Made by a program: the position numbers and the translations under genes. Below, one piece after another: positions 1-7,640 of a stretch of DNA of 64,000 nt (positions are counted from its first letter, which is position 1; every line of letters starts with the position of its first letter). Where the stretch lies: positions 124,001 through 188,000 of the forward strand of contig OZ244980.1 in NCBI GenBank assembly GCA_965223035.1, written 5' to 3'. Source of the stretch: CAMDPA01 sp965223035. GTDB lineage: Bacteria > Pseudomonadota > Alphaproteobacteria > Rhizobiales > Hyphomicrobiaceae. Under the pieces are notes generated by a model. The model was not told the DNA's origin, did no database searches, and was given only the letters and a program-made list of their open reading frames with translations.

Positions 1-339
1 CATCGGGCTCTTGCCGTAGCGTGCCGCCAAAAAATCGGCGATCGACGTGATGTTTTGGCTCTTGGCCAAACGAACGATGCGGGTGATCAGAGGAACGCCA
101 AACACGAACAGCAGAATTGGTCCGACATATACCGGTATAAAATCGTAGCCGGTCTCTGCCGCCAGTCCGACGCTGCCGAAAAAGGTCCACGAGGTGCAGT
201 AGACCGCGATCGACAGCGCATAGATCAGCGGGCGCGCGCTGGCGTCGATACGGGTGCGATCGCCGAGCCAGGCGATCAGAAACAGAATGCTAATGTAACC
301 GACTGCGAGTGTGGCAATCGCCCAGCTATCCAACATCAT
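1..339 (-). CDS. Sodium:solute symporter-type sensor kinase, N-terminal part (partial)
   Basis: The reading frame starts at ATG 339 (tandem ATG-ATG, with GGAAGG just upstream) and runs off the left edge without a stop. The 113 visible residues hold about three membrane segments. The stretch ALSIAVYCTSWTFFGSVGLA and the following ETGYDFIPVYVGP are typical of the SLC5-like N-terminus of CbrA-type hybrid kinases, in which a sodium/solute symporter-like domain is joined to PAS and histidine-kinase domains. Only the transporter-like part is visible, so the kinase half is inferred from the family. A plain SLC5 transporter remains possible. Confidence 0.7.
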   Translation of the reverse strand, partial: MMLDSWAIATLAVGYISILFLIAWLGDRTRIDASARPLIYALSIAVYCTSWTFFGSVGLAAETGYDFIPVYVGPILLFVFGVPLITRIVRLAKSQNITSIADFLAARYGKSPM

Positions 340-1067
340 CCTTCCACTTTTGCGACGCCGCCAACTCAGCCGGGCGCGCTGCTTGTTGTGGGCCTGGCAC
401 CGTCGCCATCGGGCTTGCGCCGGGTTGCCGACGGCGGATCGGCGAGTGCACTTGAGAGCTATATTGTCTTGCTTTTGTGATCAAACCAAAGACGGACTTT
501 AGGCGAATAGCGGCGAAGTAACGAGCGATGCGGCGCGCGGGGCGGCGCGCCGGACGGGGGAGCGGCCAGGACTGGGTCGAATCGGACTGGGTCGAATCGG
601 ACTGGGTCGAATCGGACTGGGTCGAATCGGACTGGGTCGAATCGGGCTGGGTCGAATCGGCGCGGGGGTTGAACCGGGGACGGCCGTGACGGGTAGGACT
701 AGGAGCATGCCTGACAGGTGGCGTTGGCGCCAAGCGCTGCGACGTCGGGCGATGCCGTTCGATGCCGCTCCAGACGACCTGGCGGAGGCTGGTTTGATCA
801 ATCAAGCCGCGCGCCTGGACGGTGCCCGCGGGCGGCGTCGGCTGGAGATCGCGGCGGTCGACGGCGGCGCTCACCGGTGGAACCGGCCGCAGCGGACGCG
901 CCAGCGCATCCGCGATGTTCCCGCTCGTTCACGGTGATCCCGCACCCGGCGCAGATGATTGAGGCGCCGCAGTCAGGATTGAGCGCTCAGCCTGGCGGCG
1001 AGCCAATCGCTGTTGTCCAACGCTACGAAGTGCGATATCACTCGCCGCGGCGGAGCCGGTTTCGGAT
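340..1067. other. Gene-free region with a minisatellite
   Basis: No credible gene is seen between the kinase start and the tRNA. Open frames on both strands here are rich in Arg, Ala and Gly, have no family signature and overlap one another. The one clear structure is the 15-bp tandem array at 571-660. Confidence 0.6.
571..660. repeat. 15-bp tandem repeat, six copies
   Basis: Six head-to-tail copies of ACTGGGTCGAATCGG; the sixth begins with G instead of A and the rest are identical. Because 15 is a multiple of three and the unit has no stop, several frames stay open across the array, and one would encode a repeated STQSD pentapeptide. No ribosome binding site or homologous protein supports translation. 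Confidence 0.95.
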
Positions 1068-1144
1068 GCACCCATAGCTCAGCTGGATAGAGCGTTGCCC
1101 TCCGAAGGCAAAGGTCTCAGGTTCGAATCCTGATGGGTGCGCCA
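1068..1144 (+). tRNA. tRNA-Arg (anticodon CCG)
   Basis: A complete cloverleaf can be folded by eye. The acceptor stem pairs GCACCCA (1068-1074) with TGGGTGC (1134-1140), and the D-arm has AGCTCAGCTGGATAGAGC. The anticodon stem TTGCC/GGCAA encloses the loop CTCCGAA with CCG at 1102-1104. The T-arm carries GGTTCGAATCC, and discriminator G is followed by an encoded CCA. It reads the CGG arginine codon. Confidence 0.97.
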
Positions 1145-1212
1145 GTTTTCTCAGGGATCGTTCCGGACACCCGGGTCACAGATTGTTCCTGAGATGTGAT
1201 GGTTCCTGAGAC

Positions 1213-1242
1213 GTGGGTGGCAACCTCGTGGGTGGCAACCTC
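1213..1242. repeat. 15-bp direct duplication
   Basis: GTGGGTGGCAACCTC occurs twice in immediate succession. It lies at the 3' side of the decayed integrase and is a third nearby case of a 15-bp unit. Confidence 0.8.
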
Positions 1243-1249
1243 GTGCCGA

Positions 1250-1885
1250 ATGGGTCGTCGATGGATTGCGGTGTCGTTTGCTCTTAATCGGTGTATCCCA
1301 GATCATCGTACATGAAGCTGACCAGCCAGAAGCCGACCAGCCAGAAGCTGACCGGCCAGATGCCATCGCCGACCTGCTTGATGCCGAGCCTTTGAATGGA
1401 TCGTCTTGCGGCGCAGGCAGATGCGCCTGCAACTGGTCACCAGGACATCGCGGTCGTGCAGCAGTTGGTCGATCTCCCACAGGCCGTCGTGGGACTTCGG
1501 TGAGGCGGTATCGACGTGGCCCGCGCGGACCACGTCGAGCGCTGGATGCGGCCGCTCCACTGTGAAGGCGCGGACGATCTCGAACCGGGTCTGCTGGGCG
1601 AGCCTGTTCATCGACGGCCGGCGGGTGGCATCTTTCGTTCAGGTCAGATGCATGCGCTCGCGATACCCGTTCTGGATCGGCGGCCTGGTTGCAGGCGTTC
1701 GACTATGATCCCGGGCCGCAGCCACCACGCCGAGAGCCTGGACAGATTGTAGAGGCCGTTGGGGCTGGCAAGGGGAAGGCCGTTATCGGTGGCCACAACC
1801 AGTTGCCGAAGGTTGTGCTCGGTGCCAAGTTCAAGGACGGGCTCGAGGTCGCGCAAGCCGCCGACGGTCAGCCCCAAGAGCAACC
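1250..1885 (-). pseudogene. Decayed IS481-type integrase/transposase
   Basis: Reading the minus strand, pieces of an rve-type integrase appear in shifting frames. The frame entering at about 1885 gives TDNGLPLASPNGLYNLSRLS and then WWLRPGIIVERLQPG, the catalytic-core region around the second Asp. A second frame gives MNRLAQQTRFEIVRAF and TVERPHPALD, the usual NTERPHEALG end of the core. A third gives HDGLWEIDQLLHDRDVL and a C-terminal piece corresponding to SFMYDDLGYTD. At least two frameshifts separate these, and a 15-bp unit is triplicated inside the gene (1314-1358). The N-terminal half is absent, so no active transposase can be made. Family assignment is from recalled motifs. Confidence 0.7.
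1314..1358. repeat. 15-bp tandem repeat, three copies, inside the dead integrase
   Basis: Three near-identical units (GAAGCTGACCAGCCA, GAAGCCGACCAGCCA, GAAGCTGACCGGCCA). Related integrases have one unit here (a stretch like GIWLVSFM), so this looks like an in-place expansion. Confidence 0.85.
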
Positions 1886-2028
1886 TGCCTTTAATCGGAA
1901 TCGCAGCGATCCCGATTAAAGGCAGAAAGTTGCTCACCACTTTAACAGCGATCATCTTTGCGCCTTAAATCGGAACCGGCGCAATTGGAACCGGCGTTGC
2001 GGTTCCGATTTAAGGCGCGATGATCTAG
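1877..2028. repeat. Palindromic repeat, families A+B
   Basis: Family A: two arms around CTGCCTTTAATCGG and CCGATTAAAGGCAG, bounded by GAGCAACC and GTTGCTC. It is followed by a short linker (ACTTTAA-GCGATCATC) and family B, with arms GCGCCTTAAATCGGAACCG and CGGTTCCGATTTAAGGCGC ending in GATGATCTAG. It borders the integrase remnant. Confidence 0.9.
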
Positions 2029-2129
2029 CCGCCGCCTGATCCCTCAGGCCGTCACCAAGATTTGGTGATAGCTCATGGGTCAAGATTGGAACGCTGATTG
2101 GGTCAGTTTGCACCGCTGGCGACAGCTAA

Positions 2130-2399
2130 ATTCAAGTTGCGGGAAACAGACCATACGTTATCCGTCAGAACATCGCGACGATTGCCGGGGCCGGCATTTC
2201 ATTGAATTCGCTTTGGAGTGCGCACCGTGCGATTGCGGACGGAATGCTCGTCCAGGTCCTGCCCGAGTTTGGGGTCGAGGATCGCTCAGCCGAGTGGCTC
2301 AACTCTCCGAAATCGAACGTCCTGACGGCAAACGTCAGAGCATTCATCGAGTTCCTGTTGGAGAAGCTCGTCAACGCCCCAGCTTGGATGAAGCGGTAA
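2130..2399 (+). pseudogene. LysR-family regulator, C-terminal remnant
   Basis: An open stretch ending in TAA at 2397-2399 encodes NIATIAGAGISLNSLWSAHR, then AIADGMLVQVLPEF and NVLTANVRAFIEFLLEKL. This matches the last 70-80 residues of the LysR substrate-binding domain (AGLGI...G.LV.VLPE...LS.KVRAFIDFL). The upstream part is interrupted by an in-frame TAA at 2127 and no HTH domain is present, so only a fragment survives. It is not part of the minus-strand aio module. Confidence 0.65.
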
Positions 2400-2457
2400 C
2401 CGCGTTCGTTCGTGTCGGTTTGTCGAATGTGTTCTCGGTGGGCCTTATCGCCGGCGC

Positions 2458-3033
2458 TCACATTGTGGCCATGTCGGGCGGCGGAAACTGCGAAACGGAT
2501 TCCGTCGGGAGGGCGTTGCGCACGCTGCTCAATGCCCAGTCCCGCGCGGCGTTGTGATCGCAAGGCAATTGTGCCCCGAGCCCGCCATGAAAGCCCTCCC
2601 ATGCTTCATCATAGGGGGGGCGAACGCTGGTGAGCACCGGTATTCCGCCCTCAAAGGCACGCACAAAGTACGGCAGGAATCCGCGTCCCAAGCTTTCGGC
2701 TCGGCCAAAGCGGTTGATGATGAGCAGATCGACGTGATCATCGATCGCCCGATCGAGGACGGCGGCGGCGGCGTCCAGCCCGGCCTCATCCAAACGGCAA
2801 CCGCTTGCGCACGCGCCACGCTGCTCCCAGATGTCGTATGCGCTTGCCTTCCGAAGGTCAAAAAGGTGGACGCTGCTGGCGTCGCCACCGATCCCGCCCT
2901 CGGAACTCTGCACGAGGCCGCCAACGCGCAGTCCGGTGCTGCGGATCTCGCTGCAGCAGGCAGCGAGCAGCGCATCGATATGAAAGCCTTTGTCATAGCG
3001 AATGGCGGCGAGGACGCTGCACGGCTCGGCCAT
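2458..3033 (-). CDS. DUF2478 family protein, linked to arsenite oxidase
   Basis: Encodes 191 residues from ATG 3033, which has a strong GGGGAG ribosome binding site; the open frame extends further upstream but without such a site. The protein begins MAEPCSVLAAIRYDKG, has a Gly-rich stretch GLVQSSEGGIGGDASSV and ends with WEGFHGGLGAQLPCD. This pattern is that of DUF2478, a P-loop-like family whose genes, from memory, often lie near molybdenum-enzyme or molybdate genes. It lies 130 bp downstream of aioA on the same strand and is probably co-transcribed. A role in delivering or storing the Mo cofactor for AioA is inference from position. Confidence 0.7.
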   Translation of the reverse strand: MAEPCSVLAAIRYDKGFHIDALLAACCSEIRSTGLRVGGLVQSSEGGIGGDASSVHLFDLRKASAYDIWEQRGACASGCRLDEAGLDAAAAVLDRAIDDHVDLLIINRFGRAESLGRGFLPYFVRAFEGGIPVLTSVRPPYDEAWEGFHGGLGAQLPCDHNAARDWALSSVRNALPTESVSQFPPPDMATM

Positions 3034-3162
3034 CGTCGATCTCCCCTGTCGAAATCTTGCCGAAATTTTGACGGTGTGGTCGGCGCGCGCCGTCGGGTGC
3101 ATCGCGCCGACCTTGCGTTGGCTGGCAAGCCCAGGCGTCGGCCCGGCCAGGGCTCGCACCGT

Positions 3163-5625
3163 TTACTTCGTGTACTCCTTCGACTTGTAAGACAGATGAG
3201 CCACCGACGCCGGGGCATCGGCGAGCTTGCGGATATCGGCCCACGTTTGCTTGTAGTTCGGCAGGATCAGCGTGTTTGTCCCTGCGTTGATGACGTTGCC
3301 TTGGGTCCCCATCGGCGAGGCAAACAGCATGAACGTCTCCTTCTCCCGTGCCGTTGGGGTCGGATAGACGATCGCCTGGGTCGCCCCGTCGTCGTTGACA
3401 ACCTCCACCAGGTCACCCTGCTTGAGCCCGAGCGCGGCCATATCTTTCGGGTTCATCTCGATGAAGGGATAGGGGTAGCGGTCCATCACGAAGTCGTTGT
3501 CCTGGTCCAAGAACCAGTTCTGCCAATTGATGTTGGAGCGCCCGTTGTTGATCAGAAATGAGAACTTTGACTTCTGCTCGGCCTTGCCAGGCGCCTCCAA
3601 ACCGCGCCATGCGCCCGCGCAGAACAAGGCTTTCTTGTCTTCGCGGCCGTGGCGGTCAAAGGTGCCGTCGGTGTAAAGCCGTTTGGTACCGATCAGCTTG
3701 CCGTCCTTGAACCCGACGACGGGCTCTTGAACGCCATTGGTGCCCATCGCACGCAAACGGTCGTAGGTGACGTCAGGATTGCCTTTGTGGTAGCCATCCA
3801 TGAACGCGTCTTCCTCAGTCTTCCAATCATAACCTTGGAATTGGGCGGCGTAATCCGCTTTGCCGGCAGCCTTCAGCGCCCGCTCCAAGTGCTGCGCCAT
3901 GCCAGCGGCGATCAGACAGTCGGGTTTTGCCGAGCCCGGACCGTCCATATACTTCTCGACTAAACGCATGCGGCGTTCGCCGTTCATCGACGTCAGGTTC
4001 ATCTCACCGGATTCGACGGCCGGCAGGATCACATGGGCGGCCTGGCCAATCTGCGAATGAATGATGTCGACATTGACCGAAAAGATGCCGCCGGCGTCGA
4101 TCGCATTAACGATCGCATCGACCAGTTCGTCACGCGTCTTTCCTGCGGCGGCGTCCATCGCCTCCTTGACCATGTTGGTGCGCTTATTGTAGACGCGTTT
4201 GAACACCGTCGCATTGAGCGTGGTCTTGTAGTGGTCACAGGCCCAGACGTGGTGCACCTTGCCCTGACCGTTGATGATGAGCGCGTCGACGTATGCGGCG
4301 GGGCGACCGACATGAGCGTCTGATGGCCGGTAATAGCCTTCCTGATGCCCACCCAGACGACACGCGCCACCACCTGCGCGTCCAACGTTGCCGGTTGCCA
4401 GCGCAATGTTAACCAGCGCGCCGATCGTGCGATAGTTATCATTGCCCCAGATCACGCCCTTTTCGTAAGCAGTCACGCATTTGCGGCGCTGGCCATCCTT
4501 GGGCTGCGCGATCCATTCAGCAGCCTTGATGATATCGGCTTCGGCAACACCGCAAATCTTGGCGCCGTCTTGGACCGAGATGTTGCAGGCTTTGCGGGCC
4601 AATTCGAAGCTACCGAGCGCGCACGGATGCGCGGCGTCTTCAGCCTGTGCCTGGCCGCCTTGGAAGGTGGATTTGCTGATAAAGTCCCGATCGATCCAGC
4701 CTTTGTCGGCGATGTAGGTGAACAGCGCATTGAACAGCGCGAGATCGGTGCCGCTGTTGATCGCGAGATGCAGAACATTCTTCTTGCCGGCAGCGTCTTC
4801 ACAGGCATTGACGGTCACCGTCCGTCTCGGGTCGACAATGACGACTTTTGCGCCTTTGCGCATGCCCGGGACCATGTGATTCAAGAACAGATTGGTTTGC
4901 GTTTCCAATGGGTTCGCACCAATCAGAAAGATGGTGTCGGTCAGTCCATAGTCCTCATAGGCATAGTTCAATTCGCCAATGCCCATGTCGCGCGTCGAAT
5001 GCACTTCGGAATTGTAGGCCGGGCGATTATGGATCCGACAGTTCTTGACCCTCATCGATTGGAAATAAAGTTTGCCCGTGCCCCACGTGTTCTCGTAGCC
5101 GCCGGCGGAACCTCCATGGTCAAACATGGAAACGAAAAGATCGTCCTCGCTATCCTTGTTGATGAACCTGGCCGTGACGCGCGCGACGAGATCGAGCGCA
5201 TCGTCCCACGTGGTCGGTTGCCATGTCCCATACCGCCACACCATCGGATCGGTCAGCCGCTGCTGCTGGGTGCCGGTGACGTCCGAACGTCGGTTCTCGG
5301 CCATACGCGCGCCGCGCACCGAGCCAAGACCTGAGTTCACGACGCAGTCCTTGTCCGGCTTGATCACGATGTGGACGTCTTGGCCGTCTTGTTTGACGAT
5401 GTTGTACATCGCGGGCGCATACCAGGCGTCGGTTTCAGTTGGTTGCTGCTTGGAAAGGTCGCGGCCGAACACGTTCTGGCTGGGTTGGGTTCCACCCTGT
5501 TTGTTCACCGGCCAAGTGTAGGCGTGGTAACCACAGCCGACTATGCAGTAGTGGCACGTGACGTTTTGTTTTTTGGCGTCTGCAGGAATGATCGGCAGGC
5601 GATCGAGTTGTCGCTTATAGGCCAT
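3163..5625 (-). CDS. aioA: Arsenite oxidase large subunit (molybdopterin)
   Basis: Encodes 820 residues, the usual size for AioA of the DMSO-reductase family. AioA oxidises As(III) to As(V) in the periplasm at a bis-MGD Mo centre and passes electrons through a [3Fe-4S] cluster to AioB. The cluster motif TCHYCIVGCGYHAYTWP is at residues 23-39 (Cys24, Cys27, Cys31), as in known AioA. There is no own signal peptide; export is expected by riding with Tat-targeted AioB. The start is MAYKRQ at 5625, preceded by AGGGGAG; an upstream in-frame ATG has no such site. It begins 15 bases after the aioB stop, so the two form one transcript. A DUF2478 gene follows downstream. Confidence 0.97.
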   Translation of the reverse strand: MAYKRQLDRLPIIPADAKKQNVTCHYCIVGCGYHAYTWPVNKQGGTQPSQNVFGRDLSKQQPTETDAWYAPAMYNIVKQDGQDVHIVIKPDKDCVVNSGLGSVRGARMAENRRSDVTGTQQQRLTDPMVWRYGTWQPTTWDDALDLVARVTARFINKDSEDDLFVSMFDHGGSAGGYENTWGTGKLYFQSMRVKNCRIHNRPAYNSEVHSTRDMGIGELNYAYEDYGLTDTIFLIGANPLETQTNLFLNHMVPGMRKGAKVVIVDPRRTVTVNACEDAAGKKNVLHLAINSGTDLALFNALFTYIADKGWIDRDFISKSTFQGGQAQAEDAAHPCALGSFELARKACNISVQDGAKICGVAEADIIKAAEWIAQPKDGQRRKCVTAYEKGVIWGNDNYRTIGALVNIALATGNVGRAGGGACRLGGHQEGYYRPSDAHVGRPAAYVDALIINGQGKVHHVWACDHYKTTLNATVFKRVYNKRTNMVKEAMDAAAGKTRDELVDAIVNAIDAGGIFSVNVDIIHSQIGQAAHVILPAVESGEMNLTSMNGERRMRLVEKYMDGPGSAKPDCLIAAGMAQHLERALKAAGKADYAAQFQGYDWKTEEDAFMDGYHKGNPDVTYDRLRAMGTNGVQEPVVGFKDGKLIGTKRLYTDGTFDRHGREDKKALFCAGAWRGLEAPGKAEQKSKFSFLINNGRSNINWQNWFLDQDNDFVMDRYPYPFIEMNPKDMAALGLKQGDLVEVVNDDGATQAIVYPTPTAREKETFMLFASPMGTQGNVINAGTNTLILPNYKQTWADIRKLADAPASVAHLSYKSKEYTK

Positions 5626-5639
5626 CTTTGATGCTCCCC

Positions 5640-6161
5640 TCACAGTACGTTGGACAGTCGACCGTAGAGAAGCTCATCCAGCCCCTCGGCGTAGATGTTC
5701 CCCTGATCGTCAACGCGAAGCGTGTACTGCGGAAGATTCTGGGTGGCGTGGCCCCAGGTTTGCTGCCCACCGGCCTCGGCATCGAAAACAGCATAGTGGC
5801 CGGGACAGTTGAAAGTTTTGCGTTCCGCATTGTAGTTCAGTGGAAAGCCTTTGTGCGGACAGGTGGTGGTGAAGCCGACGATGTCGCCGTCCGGTCCCAC
5901 GCCCTCCGGCACGCGCTGGCCCAACTTGAGTAGAACGCCGGGTGCATCAGCATCAGGGTAGGATACTTCTAGCGGCTCACCGAGCTTGAGATCTTTGACA
6001 TTGGCGAGTCTGTTTGACGGATACTGGACACGCGCAAGCGGCATCCTCGCCTGTGCCTGCTGTGGGACAACACTCGCTGCCGCAGCCCCGGCCGTCGCGA
6101 CACCGGCCCCCCTCAAGAATTGCCGTCGGCCAACGTCGACGAGTTGATGGCATCGCTTCAT
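5640..6161 (-). CDS. aioB: Arsenite oxidase small subunit (Rieske, Tat signal)
   Basis: Encodes 173 residues. The N-terminus has a twin-arginine signal (GRRQFLRGAGVATAGAAAA) that would export the folded AioAB complex. The Rieske [2Fe-2S] ligands are in CPHKG (Cys101, His103) and CPGH (Cys119, His122). The position that in the betaproteobacterial enzyme carries an extra disulfide cysteine is Phe here (GFPLNY) and the partner is Gly, as I recall for the alphaproteobacterial NT-26 type. The start is ATG 6161 with AGGAGG seven bases upstream, rather than the longer frame to 6215. It is the first gene of the aioBA transcript, with a 150-bp regulatory gap upstream. Confidence 0.97.
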   Translation of the reverse strand: MKRCHQLVDVGRRQFLRGAGVATAGAAAASVVPQQAQARMPLARVQYPSNRLANVKDLKLGEPLEVSYPDADAPGVLLKLGQRVPEGVGPDGDIVGFTTTCPHKGFPLNYNAERKTFNCPGHYAVFDAEAGGQQTWGHATQNLPQYTLRVDDQGNIYAEGLDELLYGRLSNVL

Positions 6162-6311
6162 AGATGTCCTCCTGCCTTGCGCTTTTTGTTGTGTGAGCGG
6201 CAAGGATAGGAGCAAAAACAGGTTGGCTCGCAGCCAAATTAAATAATCTATTTCAATAATTTAATGGTGTGACCAGACCACGTGTTCGGATTTTCGAACA
6301 TCATGCTGGCG
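6162..6311 (-). promoter_or_regulatory. aioBA promoter region with inverted repeat
   Basis: The gap between aioR and aioB contains a perfect inverted repeat, TGTTCG and CGAACA with a six-base spacer (6283-6300), about 120 bp upstream of aioB. This is a plausible operator for AioR. An AT-rich stretch lies downstream of it. Reading toward aioB I find no GG-N10-GC pair fitting a sigma-54 -24/-12 promoter. The repeat could instead terminate aioR, although no T-run follows. Confidence 0.45.
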
Positions 6312-7640
6312 CTATGAATTCCGTTCAGACTCGAGCCCCAGGCGCTTCATTTTCTCCCACAGCGTGGTACGCGATATGCCGAGCGTCTTGGCCGCCTTCG
6401 TCAAGTGTCGAGCATGCAGCGCGAGGGCGCGTTCGATTTGCCGCCGCTCGGCCTCGTTACGCGCCGCAGCGAGCGATGTCACGTTCGGCTGCCCCTTCCA
6501 GCTGCCAAAGCCACGCTCGGGGAACAGGTCGATGGGTGTGATCCACTCATCGAGCGCGAGCGCCATGGCCCGCTCCATCCGGCGGCGTAGCTCCGCGACA
6601 TTGCGCGGCCAATCGTGTTGCAGCGCTTCGGTTTCAGCTGCCGCGCTGATGCCTCGAACGTTGCCGACGGTCACCGCAGCGAATTCGCGAAGGCACCGGT
6701 CAAGGTGCCACGTCACGTCCTCCGGTCGGTCGCGCAGGGCGGGGACGTGGAGATGGGTTGGATCAAGCAAGTTTCGCAGGTCTGCTCTGAAATGACCGCC
6801 GGCAACCAATTCATCGAGATCTTGTCGCGTGGTGCCGACGATCAGCGGAAACGGAAAGGGCATCGCTGCAAAATCATTGGTCCACGTACCAGCGGCCGTC
6901 AGTTCGATCAGTTCGACCAGACGCGCTTGCAGTGCGCCCGATAGCTGCGCCAGGCCGTCGATCAACAATGTTCCACCAGCTGCTCTTTGCAGATAGGTCG
7001 GCTCGCTGGTCGGAATGGTGGAGCGGTGTCCGCCGAATAATTGGTGCTCCAGGATCTCGGCAGGCATGATCGCACAATTGACCGAGATAAACGGCCCTTT
7101 TCCCTTGCTGACCAGTTGATGCAAATAGTGCGCGCAAAATTCTTTTCCGACACCGATCTCGCCGGTGATCAGAAGGGGGCGAGGCGCTTTTGCGTAAGTC
7201 TCCAATGCACGTTCGATGCGTTTCATCGGTGCGGACACGCCAAGGATGTCCGTCAATTGAGTTCTGGCCGCCGTGGGAACAATCGTGTCGATGCGCTGCA
7301 ACAATTGCCACATCTCGAACGGTTTGGTGATGTAGTCCCCGGCGCCGGCCCGCATCAGCTGAACGGCCTGATCGATGTTGCCGTAAGCCGTCATGAACAC
7401 GAATGGTGGTGTGTCACCGCGCTTGGTCGCATCGCTGTAGAGGCTCATACCATCGGTGTCGGGAAGCCTGATATCGCATAAAACCAGATCGGCCTGTGTG
7501 TCTTGCAAGCCCTGCATCGCTTCCAGCCCGTTGCGCCACCAGGTCACGGTCGCTCCCTCAAGGGAAAGGCTCTGAAGCAAGCTCTCGCCCATGATCGGAT
7601 CGTCTTCGATCACGCCGATGACACGACCTTCAAGCGACAT
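6312..7640 (-). CDS. aioR: AioR-type response regulator (NtrC-like, altered AAA+ core)
   Basis: Encodes 442 residues: a receiver domain (1-120, phospho-acceptor Asp56 in LCDIRLP), an AAA+ domain (about 130-370) and a Fis-type HTH at the C-terminus (LTKAAKTLGISRTTLWEKMK). It would be phosphorylated by AioS and activate aioBA. The AAA+ core is unusual. Walker A is present (TGEIGVGKE), but the sigma-54 contact loop that normally reads GAFTGA is replaced by GGHRSTIPTSE, and Walker B reads GGTLLIDG where GGTLFLDE is expected. It may therefore not work as a classical sigma-54 activator. Its start overlaps the aioS 3' end by 11 bp. Confidence 0.9.
   Translation of the reverse strand: MSLEGRVIGVIEDDPIMGESLLQSLSLEGATVTWWRNGLEAMQGLQDTQADLVLCDIRLPDTDGMSLYSDATKRGDTPPFVFMTAYGNIDQAVQLMRAGAGDYITKPFEMWQLLQRIDTIVPTAARTQLTDILGVSAPMKRIERALETYAKAPRPLLITGEIGVGKEFCAHYLHQLVSKGKGPFISVNCAIMPAEILEHQLFGGHRSTIPTSEPTYLQRAAGGTLLIDGLAQLSGALQARLVELIELTAAGTWTNDFAAMPFPFPLIVGTTRQDLDELVAGGHFRADLRNLLDPTHLHVPALRDRPEDVTWHLDRCLREFAAVTVGNVRGISAAAETEALQHDWPRNVAELRRRMERAMALALDEWITPIDLFPERGFGSWKGQPNVTSLAAARNEAERRQIERALALHARHLTKAAKTLGISRTTLWEKMKRLGLESERNS

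Noticed and set aside
571..660. CRISPR array
   Set aside because: Units are 15 bp without spacers. None of the repeat clusters in the window shows the regular repeat-spacer pattern.
326..874. Minus-strand frame with repeated STQSD pentapeptide
   Set aside because: The peptide arises only from the 15-bp array; the frame overlaps the sensor-kinase start and has no binding site.
2554..3561. Plus-strand frame of 335 codons
   Set aside because: It is antisense to the DUF2478 gene and the 3' end of aioA, with shadow-type composition.
4345..5334. Long plus-strand open frame of 329 codons
   Set aside because: It lies antisense within aioA, whose motifs are unmistakable; the frame has no family signature.
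6162..6311. Sigma-54 promoter for aioBA
   Set aside because: Every GG on the coding strand was checked for GC ten bases later; none fits.
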